Shown: positions 35,093-44,167 of the stretch, one piece after another
How the letters are laid out: each line of letters opens with the position of its first letter
Numbering within the stretch: position 1 is the first letter of the stretch
Origin: Poindextera sp035295705
GTDB taxonomy: Bacteria > Pseudomonadota > Alphaproteobacteria > Caulobacterales > Caulobacteraceae
Assembly (NCBI GenBank): GCA_035295705.1
Contig: DATGIN010000003.1
Span: forward strand, 1-64,000
Length of the DNA: 64,000 nt
Direction: 5' to 3'
Made by a program: the position numbers and the translations under genes
Notes under the pieces: model-generated
What the model was told of the DNA's origin: nothing
What the model saw: the letters and a program-made list of their open reading frames with translations, nothing else
Database searches by the model: none

Positions 35093-37843
35093 TCAATCGG
35101 CTTGGCCGTCGTCGCCGTCTTCGGAATCGTCGGGTTCCCCCTCGCCTTCCAGCCGCTCAACGCCCACGACGTGCTCGTCGTCCGCGGTGCGGAAGATGGT
35201 CACGCCCGATGTGTTGCGTCCCGCGATGCGAATGCCCTCGACCGGCACGCGGATGAGCTGACCCTGATCGGTCACCAGCAAGATCTCGTCGGAGTCCTCG
35301 ACGGGGAAGGAGGCGACCAGGCGGCCGCCTTTCTTGGACAGGTCGTGCGCGATGAGGCCCTGCCCGCCGCGGCCGGTGCGCCGATATTCATAGGCCGACG
35401 TACGCTTGCCGAAGCCTTCGCTGGACACCGTCAGGATGTATTCCTCGGCAGCCTGCAGTTCGGCGATGCGCTCGATCGTGAGGCTCACCTCGCCGTTCTC
35501 GCCGGTCTCGTCATCGTCGGCGGCGTTGGTCTCCTCCTCTGCCCCCTGCGCGGCGCGCATGGCGCTCGCGTGCCTGAGGTAGGCCGAGCGTTCGGCCGGC
35601 GTTGCATCGACCCCGTGCAGGATGGCCATCGAGATCACCTGGTCGCCGGCCGCGAGCCTGACGCCGCGCACGCCGGTCGACTCGCGGCCGGCGAAGACGC
35701 GGACCTCGTCGGCCGGGAATCGGATGCAGCGGGCGAGCGCCGTCGTCAGCAGGACGTCATTGGCCGTCGTGCATAGTCCCACGCCGATGATGGCGTCGCC
35801 TTCGTCCAGCTTCATGGCGATCTTGCCGCCACGATGGACCTGCACGAAGTCGGCCAGCTTGTTGCGGCGGACGCCGCCCGTTCGGGTCGCGAACATCACG
35901 TCCAGCCGCGCCCAACTCACCTCGTCTTCGGGCAACGGCAGGATGGAGGTGATCGTCTCGCCTGGCTCGATCGGCAGGAGATTGATGAAGGCTTTGCCGC
36001 GTGACGCCGGTTGACCCAGCGGCAGCCGCCAGACCTTCAGCTTGTAGACCTTGCCCCCGGACGAGAAGAACAGCACCGACGCATGGGTCGAAGCCGAAAA
36101 GACGCGGGTGACGGCGTCTTCCTCCTTCGTCGCCATGCCGGCGCGGCCCTTGCCGCCGCGACGCTGGGTCCGATAGGTCGCGAGCGGCGTGCGCTTGACG
36201 TAGCCGCCATGGGTCACCGTGATGACCATGTCCTCGCGCTCGATAAGGTCTTCATCCTCGAGGTCGGCTTCGCCCTCGACGATCATGGTCTGCCGCGGGA
36301 CCGCGAAGTCCTCACGCACCTCGACAAGCTCGCTTCGGACGATCGCCAGGATGCGCTCGCGGGACGAGAGAATTTCGAGCTTTTCACGGATCTCGGCGGC
36401 CAGGGCCTCGGCCTCGGCGAAGATCTCATCGCGGCCCAGGCCCGTCAGCCGCGACAGCGTGAGCGCCAGGATCGCGCGCGCCTGCTCCTCGGTCAGCTGA
36501 ATGCGGCCGCCTTCGACGAGCAACGTGCGCGGGTCGGCGATCAGGTCGATCAACGCCGCCATGTCGCCGATCGGCCAGGCCCGCCCGACCAGCCGCTCGC
36601 GCGCCTCGGCGGGGTCCTTCGCCTGTCGGATGATGCGGATGGCTTCGTCGATGTTCGCGACCGCGATTGCGAGGCCGACCAGGACGTGGCCGCGGTCGCG
36701 GGCCTTGGCGAGCTCGAACTTGGTCCGCCGGACGACGACATCTTCGCGGAAGTTCACGAAGTGCGCGAGCATGTCGCGCAGGCTCATCTGCTCCGGGCGG
36801 CCGTGGTTGAGGGCCAGCATGTTGGCCGGAAACGAGCTCTGCAGCGTCGTGAAACGGTAGAGCTGGTTCAGCACCACCTCGGGCGAGGCGTCGCGCTTGA
36901 TCTCGACGACGACGCGCAAGCCCTGGCGATCGCTTTCGTCGCGCAGGTCCGAGACGCCCTCGATGCGCTTTTCGCGCACCAGCTCGGCGATACGCTCGAC
37001 CATCGCGGCCTTGTTCACCTGGAACGGGATCGAGGTGATGACGATCGCCTCACGGTCCTTGCGGATCTCTTCGATCGTGGCCACGCCGCGCATGATCACC
37101 GACCCGCGGCCGGTCAGCAGCGCCTGGCGCGCGCCTGAACGGCCGACGATCTCGCCGCCGGTCGGGAAGTCGGGACCTGGGACGATGTCGAGCAGCGCTT
37201 CGGCGCTGATGTCGGGATCGTCGATCATCGCCAGGCACGCGTCGACGATCTCGCCGAGGTTGTGGGGCGGCACGTTGGTGGCCATGCCGACGGCGATGCC
37301 GCCGGAGCCGTTCACGAGCAGGTTCGGAACCCGCGAAGGCAGAACCACCGGCTCGCGCGCACGGCCGTCATAGTTGTCCTGGAAGTCGACCGTGTCGGCG
37401 TCGATGTCGGCCAGCAAGGCCATCGCCGCCTTGGTCAGCCGACATTCGGTGTAGCGCATCTGCGCCGGCGGGTCGTTGTCGATCGAGCCGAAGTTGCCCT
37501 GGCCATCGACCAGCAACAGGTTCTCCGAGAACGGCTGCGCCATCCGCACCAGCGCGTCGTAGATGGAGGCGTCGCCGTGCGGGTGATAATTGGCCATCAC
37601 GTTGCCGACGACGTTGGCGCACTTCACGTATCCGCGGTCGGGCGTATGCCCCTGCTCGTTCATCGAATGCAGGATGCGCCGCTGCACGGGTTTGAGCCCG
37701 TCGCGCACGTCCGGAAGCGCGCGCGCGACGATCACGCTCATCGCGTAGTCGAGGTACGAGCGCTTGAGCTCGTCCTCCAGCGCGATCGGCGCGACCGCGC
37801 CTCGCCGGCCGTCGTCCGGCGGTCTGGTTTCGTCGTCGCTCAA
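35093..37843 (-). CDS. gyrA: DNA gyrase subunit A
   Basis: A 916-residue type II topoisomerase subunit. The winged-helix catalytic Tyr is Tyr131 in PPAQMRYTE. The quinolone pocket reads YHPHGDASIYD: Ala92 occupies the position of E. coli Ser83, while Asp96 matches Asp87. The C-terminal beta-pinwheel begins near residue 520 and holds the GyrA box QRRGGKG. An acidic insert (EEETNAADDDETGENGE) splits the pinwheel near residue 775, and the tail is acidic. Both are common in this group. First gene of gyrA-coaD-cyclophilin. A 261-base intergenic region separates it from the divergent exporter operon. Confidence 0.97.
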   Translation of the reverse strand: MSDDETRPPDDGRRGAVAPIALEDELKRSYLDYAMSVIVARALPDVRDGLKPVQRRILHSMNEQGHTPDRGYVKCANVVGNVMANYHPHGDASIYDALVRMAQPFSENLLLVDGQGNFGSIDNDPPAQMRYTECRLTKAAMALLADIDADTVDFQDNYDGRAREPVVLPSRVPNLLVNGSGGIAVGMATNVPPHNLGEIVDACLAMIDDPDISAEALLDIVPGPDFPTGGEIVGRSGARQALLTGRGSVIMRGVATIEEIRKDREAIVITSIPFQVNKAAMVERIAELVREKRIEGVSDLRDESDRQGLRVVVEIKRDASPEVVLNQLYRFTTLQSSFPANMLALNHGRPEQMSLRDMLAHFVNFREDVVVRRTKFELAKARDRGHVLVGLAIAVANIDEAIRIIRQAKDPAEARERLVGRAWPIGDMAALIDLIADPRTLLVEGGRIQLTEEQARAILALTLSRLTGLGRDEIFAEAEALAAEIREKLEILSSRERILAIVRSELVEVREDFAVPRQTMIVEGEADLEDEDLIEREDMVITVTHGGYVKRTPLATYRTQRRGGKGRAGMATKEEDAVTRVFSASTHASVLFFSSGGKVYKLKVWRLPLGQPASRGKAFINLLPIEPGETITSILPLPEDEVSWARLDVMFATRTGGVRRNKLADFVQVHRGGKIAMKLDEGDAIIGVGLCTTANDVLLTTALARCIRFPADEVRVFAGRESTGVRGVRLAAGDQVISMAILHGVDATPAERSAYLRHASAMRAAQGAEEETNAADDDETGENGEVSLTIERIAELQAAEEYILTVSSEGFGKRTSAYEYRRTGRGGQGLIAHDLSKKGGRLVASFPVEDSDEILLVTDQGQLIRVPVEGIRIAGRNTSGVTIFRTADDEHVVGVERLEGEGEPDDSEDGDDGQAD

Positions 37844-38104
37844 CGGATTTTCAAGCGCGAGAATCGGGCGCGAAAGTCATGAAACGGTTTAGCATCTTGC
37901 AGTGCAGCAAGGCAAAGATTCTCGGGTGGCTGAAGGGCCCCGAACTGCGCCCCAGGCGCGCGCGCCTTACAGGTTCGTAATGTTGTACGAGGCGGGCGGC
38001 GTGTAAGCTCCGTCCCGCCGATGCGGGGCGCATGGGGGGACATGTTCGAGCGATCGCCGCTGGCGCGCGCCAGCCCCCATGGACGGGCTTCCTGACGTGG
38101 CTGC

Positions 38105-39373
38105 ATGAGCAACGAGACGCTGCTGAACCAGCTGCGCATCGACCGCGATGCCCCGAAAAAACGTCCCCAGCGACGACGCCGACGGCCGTGGGCGCTGATC
38201 ATCGGCGCCGCCGCGGCGGCGCTGGCGGTGATCGGGGCTCTGGTTTGGTACCTGGTCGCCCAGCCAGACCGCACGGCGGTGCGGGCGGCCACGGCCGCCG
38301 CGGTGTCATCGGCCGGGGCGCCGCAGGGAGCGCCGCTGCTGGATGCTTCCGGCTACGTCGTCGCGCAGCGCGAGGCCACGGTCTCGGCGAAGATCCCGGG
38401 CAAGGTGCTGGCGGTGTTGATCCAGGAAGGACAGCGGGTCGCCGCCGGCCAGGTGATCGCGCGACTGGACGACTCGAACGCGCGCGCCGCCGAAGCGCAG
38501 GCCGCCGCTCAGGTCGCACAGGCCGAGGCCAATGTTCGGCTGGCGCAGGCCGCGTTAGCCAACGCGCAGGTGAAATTCGACCGCTACGGGGGCCTAAAGG
38601 GCAAGGGCGTGGTGGCCGACCAGGCCATCGACGACGCCCGAACGACGCTCGACAACGCCCGCGCCGATCTTGGCGTGCAACGCAGCGCCGTCGCTGTGGC
38701 GAGCGCGGGGCTGAACGTTGCGCGCCGCAACCTCGACGACACCATCGTCCGCGCGCCCTTCGCCGGCGTTGTGACCGCGACCGCCGCCCAGCCTGGCGAG
38801 ATCGTCGCGCCGGTCGCTGGCGGCGGATTCACCCGCACCGGAATCTGCACGATCGTCGACATGGACTCGCTCGAGGTCGACGTCGATGTCGCCGAAAGCT
38901 TCATCAACCGCGTGCGTCAGGGCATGCCGGCGGTGGTTCGCCTGAACGCCTATCCGGACTGGGCGATTCCGGCCGAGTTGCTGGCGGTGATCCCGACCGC
39001 GGACCGCTCCAAGGCGACCGTCGCCGTTCGCGTGGCGTTGAAGGTGAAGGACCCGCGCATCGTGCCGGAGATGGGCGCGCGCGTGACCTTTCTCAGCCCA
39101 GCGCCGGCTGGCGCGCCGGCCGGCGGCCCGGAGGGCGGGGTGAGCGTTCCCGACGAGGCGGTGAAGACGGGCGACGACGGCCAGTCGGTGGTGTTCGTGA
39201 TCGGCGATGGGCGACGGGTGGAGCGTCGCGCCGTGCGCCTCGGCCCGCACGAGGGCGCCAATCAGATCGTGATCGCGGGCCTGCGCCCCGGCGAGACCGT
39301 CGCGATCAGCGACAAGACGCTGAACGACGGCGACAAAGTGCGTGTGATCAAGGGCGACGCCCAAGGCGACTAG
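38105..39373 (+). CDS. Periplasmic adaptor (HlyD/MacA-like) of an ABC exporter
   Basis: A 422-residue membrane-fusion protein. A basic cytosolic N-terminus (RDAPKKRPQRRRRRPW) precedes one transmembrane helix (about residues 29-52). The lipoyl halves (TVSAKIPGKVLAVLIQEGQRV and TIVRAPFAGVVTATAAQPGEIV) flank an alanine-rich coiled-coil hairpin (about 125-220); beta-barrel and membrane-proximal domains follow. It is the first of four codirectional genes (adaptor, ATPase, two permeases), so it should couple the ABC complex to an outer-membrane channel, as MacA does for MacB. The substrate is unknown. Confidence 0.92.
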   Translation: MSNETLLNQLRIDRDAPKKRPQRRRRRPWALIIGAAAAALAVIGALVWYLVAQPDRTAVRAATAAAVSSAGAPQGAPLLDASGYVVAQREATVSAKIPGKVLAVLIQEGQRVAAGQVIARLDDSNARAAEAQAAAQVAQAEANVRLAQAALANAQVKFDRYGGLKGKGVVADQAIDDARTTLDNARADLGVQRSAVAVASAGLNVARRNLDDTIVRAPFAGVVTATAAQPGEIVAPVAGGGFTRTGICTIVDMDSLEVDVDVAESFINRVRQGMPAVVRLNAYPDWAIPAELLAVIPTADRSKATVAVRVALKVKDPRIVPEMGARVTFLSPAPAGAPAGGPEGGVSVPDEAVKTGDDGQSVVFVIGDGRRVERRAVRLGPHEGANQIVIAGLRPGETVAISDKTLNDGDKVRVIKGDAQGD

Positions 39374-39390
39374 GACGGAAGGAGGGCGGC

Positions 39391-40089
39391 ATGGCCCCGG
39401 TGGTCAGCCTAAGACACGTGATCAAGCGCTACCGGCGCGGCCGGCAGGCGATCGAAGTGTTGCACAACCTCGATCTCGAGGTGGAAGCCGGCGAGTTCCT
39501 GGCGCTGATGGGCCCGTCTGGGTCCGGCAAGACCACGCTGCTGAACCTCATCGGCGGCCTCGACCGCGCGACCGAGGGCGAGGTGATCGTCGCCGGCGAA
39601 AACCTCGACAACCTCACCGGCAGCGAGCTCGCGCACTGGCGCTCGCGTCACGTCGGCTTCGTATTCCAGTTCTACAACCTGATGCCGACTCTCTCAGCCG
39701 AGCGGAACGTCGAGCTGCCGCTGCTGCTCACATCGCTCTCCAACGCCGACCGCAAGAGGAGCGTCGCCGCCGCGCTCGAGCTTGTCGGCCTGACCGACTG
39801 GCGCAAACACCGCCCGAACGAGCTCTCGGGCGGCCAGCAGCAGCGCGTCGCGATCGCCCGCGCCATCGTCGCCGACCCGACGCTCCTGGTATGCGACGAG
39901 CCGACAGGGGATCTCGATCGCGAGACCGCCGAAGACGTGCTGGGTCTGGTGCAACAGCTGAACCGGGGCCACGGCAAGACGGTGGTCATGGTTACGCACG
40001 ACCCCAAGGCCGCCTCCTTCGCCTCGCGCATCGTCAATCTCGACAAGGGCGCGCTGGTTCCGGCCTCGCTCGCCGACGCCGCCGTATGA
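39391..40089 (+). CDS. ABC transporter ATPase (LolD/MacB-like)
   Basis: A 232-residue nucleotide-binding subunit. Walker A GPSGSGKTTLL (about residues 38-48), Q-loop FVFQFYNLMPTLSA, signature LSGGQQQRVAIARAIV, Walker B LLVCDEPTGDLD and H-loop VMVTHDPK are all intact. The FQ-Y-NLMPTLSA style Q-loop is typical of ATPases serving FtsX-type permeases. GGAAGGAGG precedes the ATG. Its stop overlaps the next ATG in ATGA. Confidence 0.96.
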   Translation: MAPVVSLRHVIKRYRRGRQAIEVLHNLDLEVEAGEFLALMGPSGSGKTTLLNLIGGLDRATEGEVIVAGENLDNLTGSELAHWRSRHVGFVFQFYNLMPTLSAERNVELPLLLTSLSNADRKRSVAAALELVGLTDWRKHRPNELSGGQQQRVAIARAIVADPTLLVCDEPTGDLDRETAEDVLGLVQQLNRGHGKTVVMVTHDPKAASFASRIVNLDKGALVPASLADAAV

Positions 40090-41231
40090 AATTCTTACCA
40101 CTCGTCTGGGCCGGGATCTGGCGAAAGCCGGGGCGCGCCATCCTGACCCTTTTGTCGGTCGCCAACGCCTTCCTGCTGTTCGGCATCCTGCAAGGGTTCG
40201 CGAGCGGGCTGAATCACGCCGTCGCGCAGACGCACGCGGACGTGCTTTTGACGTTCAGCCGCGTCAGCCAGGTCGAGCCGCTGCCGTTGTCCCTCGTCGA
40301 CCAGATCCGCACCGTTCCGGGGGTGCGGGCCGCAACACCAATGGCGCCGCTGATCTCCACCTATCGCACGCCGACGCAATTCGTGCCCGCCGAGGGTATC
40401 GATCCAAAGCAGATCCTCGCAGTCGATCCCGGGCTCGTCATCTCGCCCGGCATGATCGCCGCGCTGGCCAACGACCGCACCGGAGCGCTCGTCAGCCGCA
40501 CGATCGCGCTTCGCTACGGGTGGAAGGTGGGGGACCGCATTCCGCTGAAGGCTCTGCAGGTCGCCAACCGAGACGGCTCCCAGACCTGGCCGATCGACAT
40601 CGTGGGCATCTTTTCGTCCAAAGGCGGGACGCTGTTCGCCAACAGCGTCCTGTTGAACCTGGACTATATCGATCAAGGCCGCGCAACCGGCGGCGGAACG
40701 GCGAACGTCTTCTTCGTCCGCGTGAACGACCCCAACCGCGCGAACCAGGTCTCGGCCGCCATCGATCGGCTGTTCGCAAACTCGGTGAACGAGACGAAGA
40801 CCGCGACGGTGCGCCAGATCGCTCAGGACCAGATCAAGCAGTTGGGCGACATCGGCCTCATCATCAACGCCATCGTCGGCGCCGTCTTCTTCGCGCTGCT
40901 GTTTTCGGTTGGCGCCATCATGATGCAGTCGGTGCGCGAACGGACGCCTGAGCTCGCGGTGCTGAAGACCCTGGGTTTCACCGATCGCGGCGTGCTTGGC
41001 CTGATCCTTTCCGAGGCGCTCGCCTTCTGTTTGGTGTCGGCTGCAGTCGGGCTCGCCCTGGCCTCGCTGCTGTTCCCGGTCGCGCGGCGCCTGATCGGCT
41101 TCCAGGTCCAGGCGGGCCCGCTGATGCTGGCCGGGTTTGCGCTTGCGATCGGCCTGGCGCTCGTAACCGGGCTGCCGCCGGCCGTCCGCGCCATGCGGCT
41201 GCAGGTCGTCGACGCCTTGGCCGGGCGGTGA
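40086..41231 (+). CDS. FtsX-family ABC transporter permease
   Basis: A 381-residue permease. One N-terminal membrane helix (about residues 17-38) is followed by a large periplasmic MacB-like domain (about 45-260) and three C-terminal helices around IGLIINAIVGAVFFALLFSVGA, VLGLILSEALAFCLVSAAVG and LMLAGFALAIGLALVTG. The motif ERTPELAVLKTLGFTDRGVL is typical of FtsX/LolC permeases. ATGA overlap with the ATPase gene. With the following permease it probably forms a heterodimer. Confidence 0.93.
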   Translation: MKFLPLVWAGIWRKPGRAILTLLSVANAFLLFGILQGFASGLNHAVAQTHADVLLTFSRVSQVEPLPLSLVDQIRTVPGVRAATPMAPLISTYRTPTQFVPAEGIDPKQILAVDPGLVISPGMIAALANDRTGALVSRTIALRYGWKVGDRIPLKALQVANRDGSQTWPIDIVGIFSSKGGTLFANSVLLNLDYIDQGRATGGGTANVFFVRVNDPNRANQVSAAIDRLFANSVNETKTATVRQIAQDQIKQLGDIGLIINAIVGAVFFALLFSVGAIMMQSVRERTPELAVLKTLGFTDRGVLGLILSEALAFCLVSAAVGLALASLLFPVARRLIGFQVQAGPLMLAGFALAIGLALVTGLPPAVRAMRLQVVDALAGR

Positions 41232-41235
41232 GGCG

Positions 41236-42405
41236 ATGAACGCTATTCAGCAGGTCTGGGCGGTCACGGCGATGAACGTGCGGGCCATCCCGCAGCGTGC
41301 GGGCGCCTCGCTGGTGACCGTCGTCGGCGTAGCCACGGTCGTGGCGGTTATGGTCTCGCTTCTGTCGATCGCCGCCGGGCTGATGCGGATGGTGGACAAG
41401 AACGTGCGTCCGCAGGACGCGATCGTGCTCTCGTCCGGCGCTCCGGCCATCTACCTCGGCTCGATTTCGCGCGCCGCCGCGGCGATCATCGCCGACGCCC
41501 CCGGCATCAAACGCGACCCGGGTGGAAAGCCGATGGTGCAGCCCACCGCGATCGTCATCGTCGAGGTGGCGAAGAAGCACGACGGCGGCAGCGTCAACAT
41601 CGCGTTCACCGGCTCCGGCCCCGAGGGCGAGCTGATGCAGCCGAACGCACGCCTGATCGCCGGCCGGCGCTTTCGCCCGGCGGTGCACGAGCTGATCGCC
41701 GGCCGGGTCGCGAGCGCTCAATACGAGCACCTTGGCCTGGGCGACCACATCACGTTGAAAGGCACCGACTGGACGGTCGTCGGCGTGTTCGCTGACAACG
41801 GCGGCACCGACGAGAACGCCCTGGTCGGCGATGCCGACACTGTGATGACCGCGTTCGACCGTCCGGCCTACCAGAGCGTCGGCGTGCGGTTGACCTCGGC
41901 CTCGATGTTCGAGCGCTTCAAGGACGCACTCACCTCGAACCCGCAGCTGTCGGTCGATGTGAAGCGGACCAGCGACTACGCGCGCGACCAGCTGAAGCCG
42001 ATTACGGGCGTCCTGAATTTTGTCGGCTATTTCGTCGGGGTCGTGATGGCCATCGGCGCAATCTTCGGGGCCATCAACACGATGTACTCGGCCGTCGACG
42101 CCAGGGCGCGCGAAATCGCAACGCTGCGCGCCATCGGGTTCGGCGGAACGGCGGTCGTCGTCTCGGTGCTGGTCGAATCGCTTCTACTCGCCGTGCCCGG
42201 AGCGATTCTGGGCGTCCTGGCGGCCTGGATCCTCTTCAATGGCCGCGCGATCTCGGCGCTCGGCCTCAGCTTTCCGCTGGCGGTGACGCCGCAGCTCTTC
42301 GGGCTGGCCATCGTGTGGGCGCTGGCGATCGGAGTCCTGGGCGGGCTCGCGCCCGCGGTGCGGGCCGCGCGGCTGCCGGTCGCTTCTGCGCTGCGGGCGA
42401 CCTAG
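41236..42405 (+). CDS. FtsX-family ABC transporter permease (second subunit)
   Basis: A 389-residue permease similar in plan to the preceding one: an N-terminal helix (SLVTVVGVATVVAVMVSLLSI), a periplasmic domain of about 230 residues, then helices including FVGYFVGVVMAIGAIFGAINT with the FtsX motif ARAREIATLRAIGFGG. It starts 4 bases after the first permease and completes an adaptor-ATPase-permease-permease exporter. The 3' end overlaps ssb by 4 bases in convergent orientation, so there is no space for a terminator. Confidence 0.93.
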   Translation: MNAIQQVWAVTAMNVRAIPQRAGASLVTVVGVATVVAVMVSLLSIAAGLMRMVDKNVRPQDAIVLSSGAPAIYLGSISRAAAAIIADAPGIKRDPGGKPMVQPTAIVIVEVAKKHDGGSVNIAFTGSGPEGELMQPNARLIAGRRFRPAVHELIAGRVASAQYEHLGLGDHITLKGTDWTVVGVFADNGGTDENALVGDADTVMTAFDRPAYQSVGVRLTSASMFERFKDALTSNPQLSVDVKRTSDYARDQLKPITGVLNFVGYFVGVVMAIGAIFGAINTMYSAVDARAREIATLRAIGFGGTAVVVSVLVESLLLAVPGAILGVLAAWILFNGRAISALGLSFPLAVTPQLFGLAIVWALAIGVLGGLAPAVRAARLPVASALRAT

Positions 42406-42881
42406 AAGGGAATCTCGTCGTCGAGGTCGGCCGAGAAGCTCTCGGCCGCTCCTTGCGGTTCGAGGCGACGTCCGCTGGGCTGCTGGTAGGAGCCGCTGTA
42501 GGCGCCGCCCTCCTCGCGCTCGACGTCGCCCCGCCCGTCGAGCATCGTCAGCTCGCCACGGAACTTCTGCAGCACGACCTCGGTCGAGAACTTCTCTACG
42601 CCCGCGTTGTCGGTCCATTTCCGTGTTTGCAGAGTGCCTTCGACGTAAATCTTCGAGCCCTTTTTCAGGTAATTCTCCGCCACCTTCACGATGTTGTCGT
42701 TGAAGACGACGACGCGGTGCCACTCCGTCTTCTCGCGCCGCTCGCCGGTCTGCCGGTCGCGCCAGGTCTCCGACGTCGCCAGCCGCAAGTTCGCCACTCG
42801 ATCACCGGAGTTGAGCGTCCGAATCTCCGGGTCCGCGCCCAAATTGCCGATCAGGATCACCTTGTTGACGCTTCCCGCCAT
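42402..42881 (-). CDS. ssb: Single-stranded DNA-binding protein
   Basis: A 159-residue SSB. The OB-fold (about residues 1-110) has SVNKVILIGNLGADPEIRT, GDRVANLRLATSETW, EKTEWHRVVVF and KKGSKIYVEGTLQTRKW. A glycine/serine-rich linker leads to the acidic tip DLDDEIPF that recruits replication and repair proteins. Starts ATG 42881. An SOS-type LexA box lies 67 bases upstream. Confidence 0.97.
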   Translation of the reverse strand: MAGSVNKVILIGNLGADPEIRTLNSGDRVANLRLATSETWRDRQTGERREKTEWHRVVVFNDNIVKVAENYLKKGSKIYVEGTLQTRKWTDNAGVEKFSTEVVLQKFRGELTMLDGRGDVEREEGGAYSGSYQQPSGRRLEPQGAAESFSADLDDEIPF

Positions 42882-42947
42882 CTCATCCTCGCTTCCGTAG
42901 CTGGCCGTTCAATAAGGACCCTAGCGGAGGTTGCAGGGCCGCACAAT

Positions 42948-42962
42948 GTTCTTGTTCTGTTC
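42948..42962. promoter_or_regulatory. Predicted LexA (SOS) box upstream of ssb
   Basis: GTTC-TTGTTCT-GTTC at 42948-42962 is an exact GTTC-N7-GTTC direct repeat, the alphaproteobacterial LexA recognition motif. Read on the ssb strand it is GAAC-N7-GAAC, 67-81 bases ahead of the ATG, within the probable promoter. Confidence 0.75.
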
Positions 42963-42975
42963 CGGTCCCGCCCCG

Positions 42976-43365
42976 CTACTGTCCGGTCGAGAGGGCCGAA
43001 GCCGTCGCGAGCCGGCCGTCAGGCGTCAAGCCTAGAAAGAAGAACCGCGCACCGTTCAACGTCTGGCCCGTGAAAACGCCGTTGTCGTTCAGGAACAGGA
43101 ACGTGCCCTGATAAGCGCCGGTGATGTCGTGGTGGCTTCCGCCCATCGCGAGGAAGCGCAGGCGAACAGCTTCGAGCGACGCGGCGCAGCTCTCGAGCGT
43201 CGCATCGCCGCCGCTCACCTTGTTGAAAGCGACCTTCCCGTCCGCGCCGGTCACCGCCTGCCAGCAAACCCCAGGCGCGGTCGGCGCGGCCACTTCCGGC
43301 TGGCACCCGGCGAGCGCCGCCGCAGCGATCCCGGCGGCGGCCAGACGGAGCCGGAGCGTCATCAT
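42976..43365 (-). CDS. Predicted small lipoprotein, unknown function
   Basis: A 129-residue protein with a signal sequence ending in lipobox LAGCQPE (Cys near residue 21). The mature part contains two more cysteines (VCWQAV, LESCAASL) and a C-terminal beta-rich region with GAYQGTFLFLNDNGVFTGQT and ARFFFLGL. I do not recognise the family. It begins 9 bases after the 43375-44037 gene in the same direction and is probably cotranscribed with it, next to the flagellin locus. Confidence 0.65.
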   Translation of the reverse strand: MMTLRLRLAAAGIAAAALAGCQPEVAAPTAPGVCWQAVTGADGKVAFNKVSGGDATLESCAASLEAVRLRFLAMGGSHHDITGAYQGTFLFLNDNGVFTGQTLNGARFFFLGLTPDGRLATASALSTGQ

Positions 43366-43374
43366 CGGCGCCTC

Positions 43375-44037
43375 CTAGAAGTCGGCGATGGCACAGTCGG
43401 GCGGAGACTGTTGAGTGAGGTCTCGGAAGTTGTTGTTATCATTCGATATATCAACCTCCCCGGGGACCTGTTTCAGGGTCTGGCCCATCCAGCGGCCGTA
43501 GGCGATCGCGGCCCCTCGCGCGCAGTGCCCGGAGAACAATAGCTTGACGCAGCCGGAGAGCGACATGCCCGCGCCGGCCTCCCGCCACGCACCGGCAACG
43601 TAGCGCAGGCAGTCCCCGGTTCCGGCGCTTAGGTCAGTCGCGTCCGGCTGGGCACTCTGGGCCAACGCGGCGGCGGCGGGCAGCGGCGTGAGCGGCGTCG
43701 CCGATTGGCTTGCCTGGTTGGCCGCAGCGAGTTGCCCGGTCTGGTCGACGCCCACGTCCAGCGCCTCGGTCGCGACGCCGTTGCGTCTCGCGCAATCGGC
43801 CAGCGTCTCCTCGCCAACCAGCTGGCCGTTCACGAAGCAACGCATCGGCTTCTGCGGGTCGAGCTTCGCCTGGTCGCCGGCTTGCGTCACGACGAGGCCG
43901 CCGGTGGAGGCCGGCGGCGGGGTCGTGGCCCTCGGCCCGTGCAACAGGATGAGAAGGCCGCCGGCGATGCCCAGCGCAGCGACAGCGACGCCGCCGCCGA
44001 GCGCTACCCAAAGCCTGCGGGCCGTCACCGCGTCCAT
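43375..44037 (-). CDS. Membrane-anchored protein of unknown function
   Basis: A 220-residue protein with one N-terminal transmembrane helix (about residues 9-33, WVALGGGVAVAALGIAGGLLILL), an alanine/glutamine-rich middle and a C-terminal cysteine-containing domain: TGDCLRYVAGAWREAGAGMS, SLSGCVKLLFSGHCARG and YGRWMGQTLKQVPG. Cysteine spacing suggests disulfides in the periplasm. ATG 44037 is chosen; a TTG at 44073 in the same frame is possible. The family is unrecognised. It lies between the ssb and flagellin loci and is paired with a small lipoprotein gene. Confidence 0.65.
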   Translation of the reverse strand: MDAVTARRLWVALGGGVAVAALGIAGGLLILLHGPRATTPPPASTGGLVVTQAGDQAKLDPQKPMRCFVNGQLVGEETLADCARRNGVATEALDVGVDQTGQLAAANQASQSATPLTPLPAAAALAQSAQPDATDLSAGTGDCLRYVAGAWREAGAGMSLSGCVKLLFSGHCARGAAIAYGRWMGQTLKQVPGEVDISNDNNNFRDLTQQSPPDCAIADF

Positions 44038-44167
44038 CGGCTCTGAGCTATGCCGAGCGGCCGGATCATGCAAGCCGCGCCCGCGTCCCCGCTTTTGTCC
44101 GAAAAGTTAAGCAACTCGCAGTCATCTCAACAGAAAATGCGGATCGGAGGTCCGCGACGACGCGCTG

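Noticed and set aside
37971..37985. LexA box in the gyrA-exporter gap
   Set aside because: Only one GTTC is present and the second half reads GTTG at the wrong spacing.
39376..42405. Lol lipoprotein export system
   Set aside because: The ATPase and permeases are similar to LolD/LolC, but the periplasmic adaptor in the same operon points to a MacAB-like exporter.
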